DNA of 32,798 nt from Lentilactobacillus sp. Marseille-Q4993 (GCF_951230165.1 NZ_CATNVB010000028.1:1-32798); one strand, 5' to 3'. Positions 1-7,910 are shown, counted from the stretch's first letter. A program made the numbers and translations. Notes: generated by a model from the sequence alone, not told the origin.

Positions 1-66
1 CCAACCCTGAGCAAGCAAATCAAGAAAGAATAATTTTTCGTCTATGGTGTAGCGATATTTAGTCAA
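1..66 (-). CDS. Partial transposase OrfA-like N-terminus, IS3-like
   Basis: Only the first 22 codons are present. They read TTG, then TKYRYTIDEKLFFLDLLAQ and on, as expected for the leading helices of an IS3-family OrfA helix-turn-helix protein. The TTG start is chosen because an AGGAG ribosome binding site lies 8 nt upstream. The rest of the gene lies left of the window, so neither the frameshifted OrfB nor the DDE domain can be checked. A different transposase family with a similar N-terminus remains possible. Confidence 0.5.
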   Translation of the reverse strand, partial: MTKYRYTIDEKLFFLDLLAQGW

Positions 67-120
67 TATAAAAACTCCTAGTATATGAACCCGGAATTTT
101 AATTGTTTCCGTGTCCAACA
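1..120 (-). mobile_element. End of an IS3-like insertion sequence (cut by window edge)
   Basis: On the minus strand the element appears to begin at about 120 with TGTTGGACACGG, a start typical of terminal inverted repeats in the IS150 group of the IS3 family. A transposase-like reading frame follows at 66 and runs out of the window. The other end and the target duplication are not visible, so the exact boundary and the family are inferred. Confidence 0.55.
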
Positions 121-131
121 TACTAGGGAGT
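73..131 (-). repeat. Inverted repeat across the IS edge that covers the transposase RBS
   Basis: ACTCCTAGTATATG (73-86) is matched by CATACTAGGGAGT (119-131), nearly perfect apart from small bulges. In a minus-strand transcript entering from outside the element, the second arm contains the AGGAG of the transposase, so folding would hide the ribosome binding site. The outer arm lies mostly outside the presumed IS end. Confidence 0.5.
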
Positions 132-230
132 ATCTCCTTGAAATATATCGCTGCACTTTTTTCGGTTGGTCTATTTCAGTTATGCTTCGATCATTTTTCT
201 ATGGAACTGATTATATCCTACCCCGTATCA
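121..230. other. Short intergenic stretch between the IS and the TetR gene
   Basis: No gene is supported here. There is no clear hairpin plus T-run to terminate the TetR gene. The minus strand contains a TATAAT-like box and an AAGGAG near the IS edge, which may be the remains of an expression signal interrupted by the insertion. Confidence 0.3.
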
Positions 231-737
231 TTAATCATCAGTTTCCGGAAACTTCTTCGTCTGGTATATTCTATCTAATTCAGCATAATCATCAACAATA
301 TCAAGCTTGTTTCCATGCAATTGATTCCACATAAGAACACTAGATATATTACCTAAATTCCAAATTAGATTAGGATCCTTTATTTTATTGTAGAGAACTC
401 TAGCCCCACTTTCCTCAACCAGCCGAGTAAACTCCATATCAAGTTGTTGTTTTTCAATAATTGGTTGTAAATCAGAACCAAATAAGCTTGCGACTGCCTT
501 AAATGGGCTTTCTTCGAATTCCGACAAGAAATCATCGTGCTTACTCAATTCCCTATCCATAAACTTTCCCAGCAGGTCATACTTATCAAGGAAGTGCTTA
601 TAAATTGTGTTTCGATGAACGAAAGACTTTCTGGAAATCTCAATCATAGTAATATCTGAGAACCGTTTTTTCGTCATTAATTCAGCAAACGTATCAAAAA
701 TGATATTATCAGTTCGCTCTCTTCTCATATCAGTCAT
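231..737 (-). CDS. TetR/AcrR family transcriptional regulator
   Basis: This is a 168-residue protein. Its N-terminal helix-turn-helix (about residues 10-50) has the TetR pattern: a first helix with ERTDNIIFDTFAELM, then ITMIEISRKSFVHRNTIYKHF. The C-terminal ligand domain is short and not diagnostic. The frame is open further upstream, but the start at 737 (MTDMRRERTD) is preferred because AGGAG lies 8 nt before it. The gene is divergent from the MMPL transporter, the usual arrangement of a local repressor controlling an efflux or lipid-export gene. Its promoter carries an inverted repeat, which suggests autoregulation. The effector is unknown. Confidence 0.82.
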   Translation of the reverse strand: MTDMRRERTDNIIFDTFAELMTKKRFSDITMIEISRKSFVHRNTIYKHFLDKYDLLGKFMDRELSKHDDFLSEFEESPFKAVASLFGSDLQPIIEKQQLDMEFTRLVEESGARVLYNKIKDPNLIWNLGNISSVLMWNQLHGNKLDIVDDYAELDRIYQTKKFPETDD

Positions 738-796
738 AAACATTTCTCCTAATTTGCACATTTCGTGTGCAGATGCACTCAATTGAACATATACAC

Positions 797-825
797 ATAA
801 TGGCAAAAGTAATAGTATGTGTCAA
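797..825 (-). promoter_or_regulatory. Promoter of the TetR gene with overlapping operator
   Basis: On the minus strand TTGACA (825-820), a 17-bp spacer and CATTAT (802-797) form a good sigma-A promoter. An inverted repeat, ACACATA (793-799) and TATGTGT (816-822), covers both boxes. A second palindrome, GCACA-TTTCG-TGTGC (756-770), lies in the TetR leader. Either could be the TetR operator. Confidence 0.6.
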
Positions 826-852
826 TAGTTAATTATGTAAGGGAGTAATTTT

Positions 853-3198
853 ATGCAAAATGGATTAACCAGTTTTGGGAAATGGGTTTACAACAACAAA
901 TTCAAGGCATTAGCTGCTTGGCTTGTCATGTTGATAGCCTTTATTTCCACCGTTGGAATGCTTGGGTCTCATTTCAATGAAAATTTAAAAATTTCCGGAA
1001 TTCCATCAACTGATATTCAAAAAGTGCTAGAAAAAAAGTTTGATCAATCAGTTGACGCGGGTTCAATGACCGTCGTTGTTGAAAACACAAACGATAAAAG
1101 TATCAATAATAGTAATCAAAAGAAGGAAATTAACGACACTGTTAAGGCTTTAAAGAGCAAATACAGTAGCCAAATTAAGTCAATCACCAGTCCCTACGAA
1201 TCACAATCAATCAGCTCTGATAAGACAACTGGGATGGTTAGCATTACTTTCAAAAAGGATTCTAACTTAGTTTCCGATAAGGCAATTGCCGGAATTCAAA
1301 AGAAATTTAGAGCTAACGTAAAAGACGGTAACACCAAAGTTTCCTTCTCAGGAAACGTCTTGAGCATGCCAGATATTGGTGGGCTTTCCGAAATTATCGG
1401 AATTGTTATTGCCTTTATCTTAATGTTGGTACTGTTCAAATCATTTATTACCGCCGGCCTACCAATCATCAGTGCAGTCATTGGACTAGTTACCGGTTTA
1501 ATGACCATCATAATTGGAACTAATTTCTTTTCGATTGTTTCCATTGCCCAAACACTAGCCGTAATGGTCACTCTGGCCGTTGGAATCGATTACGCCCTGT
1601 TTATAATTCACAGGTACAAGTCGGAGTTAGCCAACTCAGGTACGACGGGTCCTGATAACGCCATGGGGGCAACTCTAGGAAGTGCTGGTAGTTCGGTTCT
1701 GTTTGCCGGAGTTACCGTTATGATCGCCCTTGTTGGACTCGTATTCGTTCGAATCGACTTCTTGACTCAAATGGGAATTGCTTCTGCCGTTGGAGTTTTA
1801 TTCGCAGTCCTCTCAGCAATGACGTTGCTACCCGCATTAATTTCACTATTCAGCAAGTTTATCAAACCAGCTTCAGTTAACACTGAACAGGCAGTAAACA
1901 AGGCTGGTCTGGTAACCAGAACAGTCGCAAACCACCCCGTTGTTATGGTTATCATCAGTTTAGCTGTCCTCATCGGCTTCATGATTCCAACCGGCCACAT
2001 GCGGTTAGGAATGCCGTTCGACGGTGCCCTTCCAACGAATAACACTCGTCGTCAAGCTTACGACACAATTTCAGACAAGTTTGGAGCGGGTGCAAACTCA
2101 ACGATGATTGGGGTTGTAAAACTAGACACCAATAACTCGCTCAAGGATAATAAGAAGATTCTTAAAACCGTAACTGATAAAATCGAAGACTACGATAGTG
2201 TTAAACGGTTAATGCCCGTTGTTAACGAAAAAGCAGTCAAGGAAGCTAAATCACCGGAATTTCAACAAAAGATCAAGGTTGAGGGTAAAAAATTTGTTCA
2301 AAAGAAAGTCATGGCTGCGATGATGAAGAATCCAACCATGAGTTCTACCCAACAGAAACAGTTAGCGGCCAAGTACACTATGCAGTTTAAAAACCAAGTT
2401 ACTGCAAAAATGAAGAAGGCTGCTATCTCGAGCATTCCTGTCAAAATCAGTGATGACCACAAGTATGCTAGATTTATCTTGATGCCTAAGAACGGACCAG
2501 AATCAGAAAAGACCGAGAAGTTAGTTCAAAAGATTAATTCATACTCGAAGGATCTTGTTAAGAGTAACAACACGAAAATTACCCTAACAGGAACTAACGC
2601 GGTCAACATCGACATTTCCAAAAAACTGAATAACGCCATTCCATTATTCACTGCAATCGTAATGGTCATTGCGTTCGTTCTTTTGATGATCATGTTCCGG
2701 TCATTTGTCATTCCACTGTTTGCCATGATTGGATTTGGATTGTCCGTGTTTGCCTCATTTGGATTCACAACTCTGGTTATGCAAGACGGTGTGATGAAGA
2801 ACCTATTTGGAATTAGTGTTGGTGCTCCTATCCTTGCCTTCCTGCCGGTTGTAATGATTGGCGTTCTGTTCGGGCTGGCGATGGACTACGAAGTGTTCAT
2901 GGTTTCGCGAATTAGGGAAACCTACCTGTTGACCGGAGATACCAAGTACGCCGTCAAAACAGGGATCGCTGAAAGTGGCCCAGTTATCGTAACCGCTGCA
3001 TTGATTATGATTGCCGTGTTCGGAAGTTTCGCACTTTCAACGGACCCAACTATCAAATCAATAGGAATCGCACTAGCTGGGGGAGTTCTGTTCGATGCAT
3101 TCTTCGTTCGACTCATTTTTGTCCCCGCAATGATTAACTTACTGGGCAAGGTAAACTGGTACTTCCCAGGTGCAACTCACAATAAGTTTAAGAAGTAA
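853..3198 (+). CDS. MMPL/RND-superfamily membrane transporter
   Basis: This 781-residue protein has the duplicated RND layout: one N-terminal membrane helix, a large extracytoplasmic domain (about 40-175), five to six helices, then a second extracytoplasmic domain (about 385-590) and a second helix bundle. The two bundles carry the MMPL signature in GIDYALFIIHRYK and in AMDYEVFMVSRIRE, whose Asp-Tyr pairs are thought to relay protons. Actinobacterial MmpL proteins export lipids. Firmicute homologues such as B. subtilis YdfJ are less well defined, so lipid or amphiphile export is an inference. The start has an AAGGGAG site 6-7 nt upstream. The gene is single, divergent from a TetR gene and followed by a strong terminator. 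Confidence 0.88.
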   Translation: MQNGLTSFGKWVYNNKFKALAAWLVMLIAFISTVGMLGSHFNENLKISGIPSTDIQKVLEKKFDQSVDAGSMTVVVENTNDKSINNSNQKKEINDTVKALKSKYSSQIKSITSPYESQSISSDKTTGMVSITFKKDSNLVSDKAIAGIQKKFRANVKDGNTKVSFSGNVLSMPDIGGLSEIIGIVIAFILMLVLFKSFITAGLPIISAVIGLVTGLMTIIIGTNFFSIVSIAQTLAVMVTLAVGIDYALFIIHRYKSELANSGTTGPDNAMGATLGSAGSSVLFAGVTVMIALVGLVFVRIDFLTQMGIASAVGVLFAVLSAMTLLPALISLFSKFIKPASVNTEQAVNKAGLVTRTVANHPVVMVIISLAVLIGFMIPTGHMRLGMPFDGALPTNNTRRQAYDTISDKFGAGANSTMIGVVKLDTNNSLKDNKKILKTVTDKIEDYDSVKRLMPVVNEKAVKEAKSPEFQQKIKVEGKKFVQKKVMAAMMKNPTMSSTQQKQLAAKYTMQFKNQVTAKMKKAAISSIPVKISDDHKYARFILMPKNGPESEKTEKLVQKINSYSKDLVKSNNTKITLTGTNAVNIDISKKLNNAIPLFTAIVMVIAFVLLMIMFRSFVIPLFAMIGFGLSVFASFGFTTLVMQDGVMKNLFGISVGAPILAFLPVVMIGVLFGLAMDYEVFMVSRIRETYLLTGDTKYAVKTGIAESGPVIVTAALIMIAVFGSFALSTDPTIKSIGIALAGGVLFDAFFVRLIFVPAMINLLGKVNWYFPGATHNKFKK

Positions 3199-3229
3199 GT
3201 TACCGTTATAGTTTCTGTTTTAAAATAAG

Positions 3230-3266
3230 AACTCCCCTCGCTAGGTTGGCTAGTGGGGGGAGTTTT
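3230..3266 (+). terminator. Rho-independent terminator after the MMPL gene
   Basis: AACTCCCC-TCGCTAG pairs with CTAGTGGGGGGAGTT, followed by TTTTTG. This is a GC-rich stem with a T-run just downstream of the MMPL stop codon. Confidence 0.9.
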
Positions 3267-3321
3267 TGTGTGTCTGGTAATGACTAGCGATGCAAAAAAT
3301 CACTAAATTAAAATAAAACAT

Positions 3322-3370
3322 TTGACACTGTTATACTTTGTTATATACTGTTTACTGAATGATAAACAGT
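3322..3370 (+). promoter_or_regulatory. Promoter and palindromic operator of the YtrA-ABC operon
   Basis: TTGACA (3322-3327), 16 bp, TATACT (3344-3349). An 8-bp inverted repeat, ACTGTTTA (3347-3354) and TAAACAGT (3363-3370), starts at the -10 box and covers the transcription start region, the expected position for autorepression by the GntR protein encoded next. Confidence 0.75.
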
Positions 3371-3384
3371 TAGGAAGTGATGAG

Positions 3385-3759
3385 TTGCATCTATTAATTT
3401 CAAAAAATTCAATGGTTCCGATTTATGAACAAATCGTCAACCAAATCAAAAAACAGATGGTTACAGGCAATCTTGTCGAGAGTACGCCCCTCCCATCAGT
3501 TCGAAGTGTTGCAAAAGATCAGCACATCAGCGCATTGACGGTCAAAAAAGCTTATGACCAGCTAGATAGTGAGGGCTTAATAACTACTGTTCACGGCAAA
3601 GGAAGTTTCATCTCCAAAATCAACTCCAATGACCAAATAACTGAAATTGGAAATGAAATAAAAACCGAGTTTGGTGAAACCATCAGTAAGGCACAGAACC
3701 TTGGCTTAAATAAAGATCAAATCACCAAACTGTTTAATGACGAATTGGAGGGAAAGTAA
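3385..3759 (+). CDS. GntR-family repressor, YtrA subfamily
   Basis: This 124-residue protein is an N-terminal winged helix of the GntR type: PIYEQIVNQIKKQMVTGNL, then LPSVRSVAKDQHISALTVKKAYDQL and a GKGSFIS wing. Only a short two-helix tail follows. That size and tail define the YtrA subfamily, which usually represses an ABC exporter operon it belongs to. The start is taken as TTG at 3385 because AGGAAGTGATGAG lies just upstream, and because the longer open frame would begin inside the promoter -35 box. The stop codon abuts the ATG of the ABC ATPase. In Firmicutes such operons often answer to cell-wall antibiotics; that is family knowledge and was not tested here. Confidence 0.85.
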   Translation: MHLLISKNSMVPIYEQIVNQIKKQMVTGNLVESTPLPSVRSVAKDQHISALTVKKAYDQLDSEGLITTVHGKGSFISKINSNDQITEIGNEIKTEFGETISKAQNLGLNKDQITKLFNDELEGK

Positions 3760-4614
3760 ATGCTGAAAATTACAGAGTTGAAGAAAAGCTATCCTGGCTT
3801 TAAATTAGATATTAGCTTCGAGGCCCCAAATGGTACTATCGTTGGGTTGATTGGTCGAAACGGTGCGGGAAAGTCGACCGTATTAAAGGCCATCGGTGAT
3901 TTAATTTCACGTGATGCCGGTACGATTGAATTTAATGGTACCGATGTAAAAAACATGACTAGTGACCAAAAGGAGCAATTTGGCTATGTCTTTCCGGATA
4001 GTACCGTACCAGAAAATTTCTCGGTTTCCGATACGATTAAACTATTAAAGGTGACGTACAAAAACTTCAATGAATCACAATTCAACGACCTCGTCAAAAG
4101 GCTTAAACTGCCAATTGATAAATCGGTCAAAGAGATGTCCACTGGTAACAAAGCCAAACTAAAAACGATTATTGCATTAACTCATAACGCTAACCTATTA
4201 ATTTTAGATGAGCCCACTGCTGGCCTGGATGTAGTCGTCCGCCAGCAAATTATCGAAGTACTACAAGACTATCTGAATGAGGACGAATCAAGAAGTATCT
4301 TAATTACGACCCACATTTCAAGCGACTTGGAATCATTAGCTGACAGAGTAATCCTAATCGACGACGGAAACATAGTTTTCGAAGAGGACACTGATGTGAT
4401 TATCGATTCATACGCCTTGCTCAAAATGACAGGTGAGCAGTACGACAAAGTGGATAAACAATACTTGCTCCACTCAGAGAAAACTGACTTTGGTTACAGT
4501 ACGTTGACGAACGAAAAGAACTTTTATGTTGAGAACTACCCAGACGTTGCAATTGAGCCAACGTCAATCGACGATATTATTCTATTTTTAGTGGGAGGGA
4601 TTAATCATGAGTAG
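3760..4614 (+). CDS. ABC transporter ATP-binding protein (YtrB/BcrA-like)
   Basis: This 284-residue ATPase has Walker A GRNGAGKST near residue 32, Walker B LLILDEPTAGLD near 145, and a switch histidine in ITTHISSDLE. The signature loop reads MSTGNKAKLK in place of LSGGQ, as is common in ATPases of YtrA-linked exporters. About 70 residues follow the nucleotide-binding domain. The ATG directly follows the GntR stop codon and has a GGAGGG site, so the two are co-transcribed and probably translationally coupled. It overlaps the permease gene by 8 nt. Together they would form an ABC-2 type exporter; the substrate cannot be read from the sequence. Confidence 0.88.
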   Translation: MLKITELKKSYPGFKLDISFEAPNGTIVGLIGRNGAGKSTVLKAIGDLISRDAGTIEFNGTDVKNMTSDQKEQFGYVFPDSTVPENFSVSDTIKLLKVTYKNFNESQFNDLVKRLKLPIDKSVKEMSTGNKAKLKTIIALTHNANLLILDEPTAGLDVVVRQQIIEVLQDYLNEDESRSILITTHISSDLESLADRVILIDDGNIVFEEDTDVIIDSYALLKMTGEQYDKVDKQYLLHSEKTDFGYSTLTNEKNFYVENYPDVAIEPTSIDDIILFLVGGINHE

Positions 4615-5275
4615 TTTATTTGTAAGAGATGGAATTGCAATTAAGAAACAGGCAATGGTTTTCATTATCACAATCCTAGGAATGGTTATTCCGATGCTGT
4701 TTGGGCCAAATGGAATATATTTCACCATGGCAATCAGTGGCGTAAACATGGCTTTCTTAACCCTATTTCTATTATCGTCCGATCAGGAAAATAACGGATT
4801 TAAGTTCCTATTTACTACCCCAATCACAAGAACTCAGTACGTAGCCGAAAAGTTTATCATGCTGTTTAGTTTAACCATTTCATCGTTTATTCTGACGGTT
4901 ATCGTAATGTTGATTTTTAACAACACGCTTGACTGGGCCGCAAACCAGAAATCGCTAACCAATCTGATTGCCCTGGTTAGTATGGCAATTTCGATTGTAG
5001 CCTTTCTTCTGATCCCACTCCAAATTAAGTTTGGGCCAACTAAAATCCAAATGCTCATGTCTGGGATTGGTGCCCTAGTTGCGATTATTCTGGGAGCCGC
5101 TTACTGGATCTTTACCAAGACTGATTTTGGTAAGGACGCTTGGGATAAACTCGTTAAAATGTACATCGATAACGGCTTTACTCCATTTATGATTGTTGCT
5201 GGAATTTTCACAGCACTGATCTTGGTATTGTCATATGTTGCAAGTGTGAGAAATATTAAGAGGTTGGAATTTTAG
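4607..5275 (+). CDS. ABC-2 type permease of the YtrA-linked exporter
   Basis: This 222-residue, very hydrophobic protein has about six membrane helices and a short charged N-terminus (MSSLFVRDGIAIKKQ). The cytoplasmic segment LFTTPITRTQYVAEKF resembles the coupling helix region of ABC-2 permeases. It overlaps the ATPase gene by 8 nt and has a GGGAGGG site, so translation is coupled. It is probably the sole membrane partner, acting as a homodimer. No homology stronger than family level is claimed. A terminator follows 13 nt after the stop codon. Confidence 0.8.
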   Translation: MSSLFVRDGIAIKKQAMVFIITILGMVIPMLFGPNGIYFTMAISGVNMAFLTLFLLSSDQENNGFKFLFTTPITRTQYVAEKFIMLFSLTISSFILTVIVMLIFNNTLDWAANQKSLTNLIALVSMAISIVAFLLIPLQIKFGPTKIQMLMSGIGALVAIILGAAYWIFTKTDFGKDAWDKLVKMYIDNGFTPFMIVAGIFTALILVLSYVASVRNIKRLEF

Positions 5276-5288
5276 TTTCCAAATAGGT

Positions 5289-5336
5289 AAAGTGATGGTG
5301 ATTTCTGGAATTGAAATTACTGTCACTTTATTTTTT
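5289..5336 (+). terminator. Terminator of the YtrA-ABC operon
   Basis: AAAGTGATGGTGATTT pairs with AAATTACTGTCACTTT (one small internal mismatch and a G-U pair), followed by ATTTTTTT. Confidence 0.85.
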
Positions 5337-5341
5337 TACCC

Positions 5342-5385
5342 TTGCCCTCCCACCCCCACTACTCTATACTTAATTTAATTAAATT
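5342..5385 (+). promoter_or_regulatory. Promoter of the MFS transporter leader, with AT-rich palindrome
   Basis: TTGCCC (5342-5347), 17 bp, TATACT (5365-5370). A perfect 14-bp palindrome, AATTTAATTAAATT (5372-5385), lies exactly at the expected start of transcription and could be an operator. The promoter predicts a leader of about 170 nt before the MFS start codon. Confidence 0.6.
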
Positions 5386-5411
5386 CTCATAATCGAAACG
5401 GAGTGAGCCCC

Positions 5412-5474
5412 ATGACCGCCTGGATCAACCTTCAACACAACATCACATATACACTTGCACTTCAATTGTCGTAA
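5412..5474 (+). CDS. Possible 20-residue leader peptide upstream of the MFS exporter
   Basis: A short frame starts with ATG at 5412 and ends with TAA at 5472-5474. It encodes 20 residues beginning MTAWINLQHN. A GGAG lies about 9 nt before the ATG, downstream of a good promoter. No similarity is recognised. Its position between the promoter and an exporter gene is that of leader peptides which control efflux genes by ribosome stalling, but a chance frame of this length is quite possible. Confidence 0.35.
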   Translation: MTAWINLQHNITYTLALQLS

Positions 5475-5483
5475 CCCCAAAGT

Positions 5484-5521
5484 CAGTTTGTCGGCCACGC
5501 ACTAAATCTACCGGCTAACTG
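5484..5521 (+). promoter_or_regulatory. Leader hairpin between the short frame and the MFS gene
   Basis: CAGTT-G-T-CGG (5484-5494) pairs with CCG-G-C-AACTG (5511-5521), with one mismatch. Its loop holds GCACT (5499-5503), which is complementary to AGTGC (5539-5543) overlapping the MFS ribosome binding site. Alternative folds that expose or hide that site are conceivable. Confidence 0.35.
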
Positions 5522-5549
5522 AACGGTCACATTATTGGAGTGCTTATTC

Positions 5550-6722
5550 ATGAAAACAAAATATTTTGCAAACATTCGGAAGAGTTACGGTTACACCTTC
5601 CTTTCTTGGTTCGGGATCACCGGTTTGTGGGTTATGTACCTACAAACTAAAGGCCTAAGTTTGGTTCAAGTCGGCCTCTGTGAGAGTATCTTTCACATTG
5701 CCAGTTTCCTATTTGAAGTCCCATCAGGGGTCTTGGCAGATAGGTTTTCTTACAAACTAAACTTAATTTTAGGGCGACTTGCGGTCATTATATCGGCGTT
5801 GCTGATGATTGCCAGCCATTCATTTTGGATGTTTGCCCTCGCCTTCGTCCTGAATGCATTATCTTACAACATGAAATCGGGAACCCTAGAGGCATTGATT
5901 TACGATTCGTTAAAACTATCAGATGCCACTAAAAAGTATCCCAAAATTATCAGCAATATCGACGTAATTATCGAGTTTGGTGATACTTTAGGGGTAGTAA
6001 TTGCCGGATTTTTAGTTCACTGGCATTTTGAATTAACTTATATAATCGCAATGGTTTTTGGCTTCATCGGATTAGTTACGGTTCTCGTTTTTAAAGAACC
6101 GGTTCAAACGAAGAAGCAGATCACTGATAAGGTAACCACCAAATCAATCATCGTTAACTCATACAAGACGCTAAAGGCGAACCACGTCTTACGGAACCTC
6201 ATGATCTTTCACGCATTGTTCTCGGCCGTCTGTACCGCATACTATTATTACTTTCAATCGCTAATGGAAACTCAACATTTTTCCGGCTGGCTAATTTCGG
6301 GATTAATGGTTGTATCAGCAGTCATTAACATTTTGGGAATTAAGTTCACCCCACAATTTCAGGAGTGCGTCTCAAAACGAACCTTGTTAATTTCACTAAG
6401 CTTTAGTTTAGTTGCTCTCCTACTACTGTCATGGTCAGCACTGATTCCATTGCTGGTCGGTATGTTTTTGATCAGCCAGATGCTAGGCTCGATGGTGGAA
6501 CCAATTTTCAGTAGTTTCTATAATGAAATGATTGATTCCAAACAACGGGCAACATTACTCAGTGTTGCTAGTGTGCTCTTTTCGGCAGCAATGATCATCC
6601 TTTTCCCAGCAGTAGGTTGGCTCATCGAAGTTAAATCATTCTCGGTTGCCTTTGGAATTATTGGTGTAATTTTATTAGGATTGACGTTAATTGTTTGGCG
6701 AAATATTAAGACTGTAAAATAA
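5550..6722 (+). CDS. MFS transporter, probable drug efflux type
   Basis: This 390-residue protein has about 12 membrane helices. The loop after the second helix, FEVPSGVLADRFSYK, is MFS motif A (usually GxLaDrxGrr), which marks proton-driven facilitators. A cytoplasmic loop rich in Lys and Thr (about 195-215) separates the two halves. The ATG at 5550 is chosen because TTGGAG lies 8 nt upstream; a TTG start five codons earlier has no such site. It resembles the small-molecule efflux MFS proteins of Firmicutes. The substrate is not predictable. The gene stands alone, behind a long leader and before a bidirectional terminator. Confidence 0.82.
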   Translation: MKTKYFANIRKSYGYTFLSWFGITGLWVMYLQTKGLSLVQVGLCESIFHIASFLFEVPSGVLADRFSYKLNLILGRLAVIISALLMIASHSFWMFALAFVLNALSYNMKSGTLEALIYDSLKLSDATKKYPKIISNIDVIIEFGDTLGVVIAGFLVHWHFELTYIIAMVFGFIGLVTVLVFKEPVQTKKQITDKVTTKSIIVNSYKTLKANHVLRNLMIFHALFSAVCTAYYYYFQSLMETQHFSGWLISGLMVVSAVINILGIKFTPQFQECVSKRTLLISLSFSLVALLLLSWSALIPLLVGMFLISQMLGSMVEPIFSSFYNEMIDSKQRATLLSVASVLFSAAMIILFPAVGWLIEVKSFSVAFGIIGVILLGLTLIVWRNIKTVK

Positions 6723-6724
6723 AG

Positions 6725-6760
6725 AAAACGGAAACCTATTTTTATAAGGTTTCCGTTTTT
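6725..6760. terminator. Bidirectional terminator between the MFS and M20 genes
   Basis: AAAACGGAAACCT pairs with AGGTTTCCGTTTT around an 8-9 nt loop, with T-runs on both strands. It serves the converging MFS (+) and M20 (-) genes. Confidence 0.92.
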
Positions 6761-6773
6761 ATTATGAATACCA

Positions 6774-7898
6774 TTATTTATTGGTGACCGTGTTCTTCAC
6801 TGCTTCAATCATGATTTGAGCTCCCCTAATTGCCGCACTCTTATCAAACGTCATATCAGGTACGTGAAGGCCAGGGTTCAAACCACATCCTAATCCAAGC
6901 ATCGTCGTTTCCTTAGCTAAGCCGTCATAAGCATAGAAGTGAAAATCATCCCCGCCATTTGTATACTTCGGCGTCATTAATCCGTTATCCCCCAGAATTG
7001 ATTTAATTGCTAATTCCATATTTTCAATCGCTGCTTCACTAGGAATCGACGCTGGCGATAAGTCATTACCATCAACCGTAACTGTAAATCCGTTTTCGTT
7101 CACTGAGTTAAGCGCCGAGAACGTTTTTTCTTGAAGGATATCCATTAAATCATTGTTTTTCGCCCGCAAATCAATCGCAAACTTCCCCTTATCCGGAATG
7201 ATATTAGAAGACTCTCCGGCCTGAAACATTGTGGTGGTTGCCTCGTAAGGTAAGTCAGTATCAATCTCAATCGCCTTAATCTTTTCATTAATGGCACTAA
7301 ATCCATCAATGACGTTAGCTCCCAGACTTGGGGTTCCAGCGTGAGCAGTTTTCCCAGTGATAGATACCCATAACGTCCGAGTAGCTGCACTCGGAATAAT
7401 CGCTTCTGCCTGATAATTGCCAATCTCTGATTCAGCACAAACGTGAAGGCCATACATATAATCTAGATTTGGCAGCTTGCCACTCTTGATCACCTTTTCG
7501 GCTCCCGTAACCGTTTCTTCAGCTGGCTGGAATACCAACTTTAAAGTAGCCCCGTTAAGCCCACTCTGGTTTGCTTGAAAATACTCAGCAAGTGCCAGAA
7601 CAGCGGTCATGTGCAAATTGTGACCACAGGAGTGAAAAACGGAAACCTTTCCCTGGTATTCCTGTCTAAGAGCATCAATATCGGCACGAATACCAATAAA
7701 TGGTCGATTTCCACTTCCAATCGTCGCAATCAGCCCCGTCATATTATCAAATCTTTCAAAGGAAACCCCCATCTCAGATAATCGGTTTGCAAGGTATTCA
7801 GTAGTGTTTACCTCGTCAAATGCGGTTTCCGCTAAATCATATAAATTATCTAAATCTGAATAAATCTTTTCTTCATTAACGCTAATCATTTTTTGCAT
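6774..7898 (-). CDS. M20-family amidohydrolase/peptidase
   Basis: This 374-residue enzyme has the M20 two-domain plan. The catalytic parts contain RADIDAL (about 71-77), HSCGHNLHMT (89-98, metal ligands Cys and His), PAEETVTGAEKV (catalytic Glu and metal Glu near 127-128), YGLHV (His 152) and a C-terminal GGDDFHFY. A dimerisation domain sits between. The Cys-Gly-His motif places it with M20D aminoacylase and N-acyl-amino-acid hydrolases; the usual Asp after His is Asn here. A GGAGGG site lies about 8 nt before the ATG. It follows the oligopeptide-binding gene by 12 nt in the same operon, which suggests it hydrolyses imported peptides or acylated amino acids in the cytoplasm. Exact substrate unknown. 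Confidence 0.85.
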   Translation of the reverse strand: MQKMISVNEEKIYSDLDNLYDLAETAFDEVNTTEYLANRLSEMGVSFERFDNMTGLIATIGSGNRPFIGIRADIDALRQEYQGKVSVFHSCGHNLHMTAVLALAEYFQANQSGLNGATLKLVFQPAEETVTGAEKVIKSGKLPNLDYMYGLHVCAESEIGNYQAEAIIPSAATRTLWVSITGKTAHAGTPSLGANVIDGFSAINEKIKAIEIDTDLPYEATTTMFQAGESSNIIPDKGKFAIDLRAKNNDLMDILQEKTFSALNSVNENGFTVTVDGNDLSPASIPSEAAIENMELAIKSILGDNGLMTPKYTNGGDDFHFYAYDGLAKETTMLGLGCGLNPGLHVPDMTFDKSAAIRGAQIMIEAVKNTVTNK

Positions 7899-7910
7899 AG
7901 CTCTTCCCTC

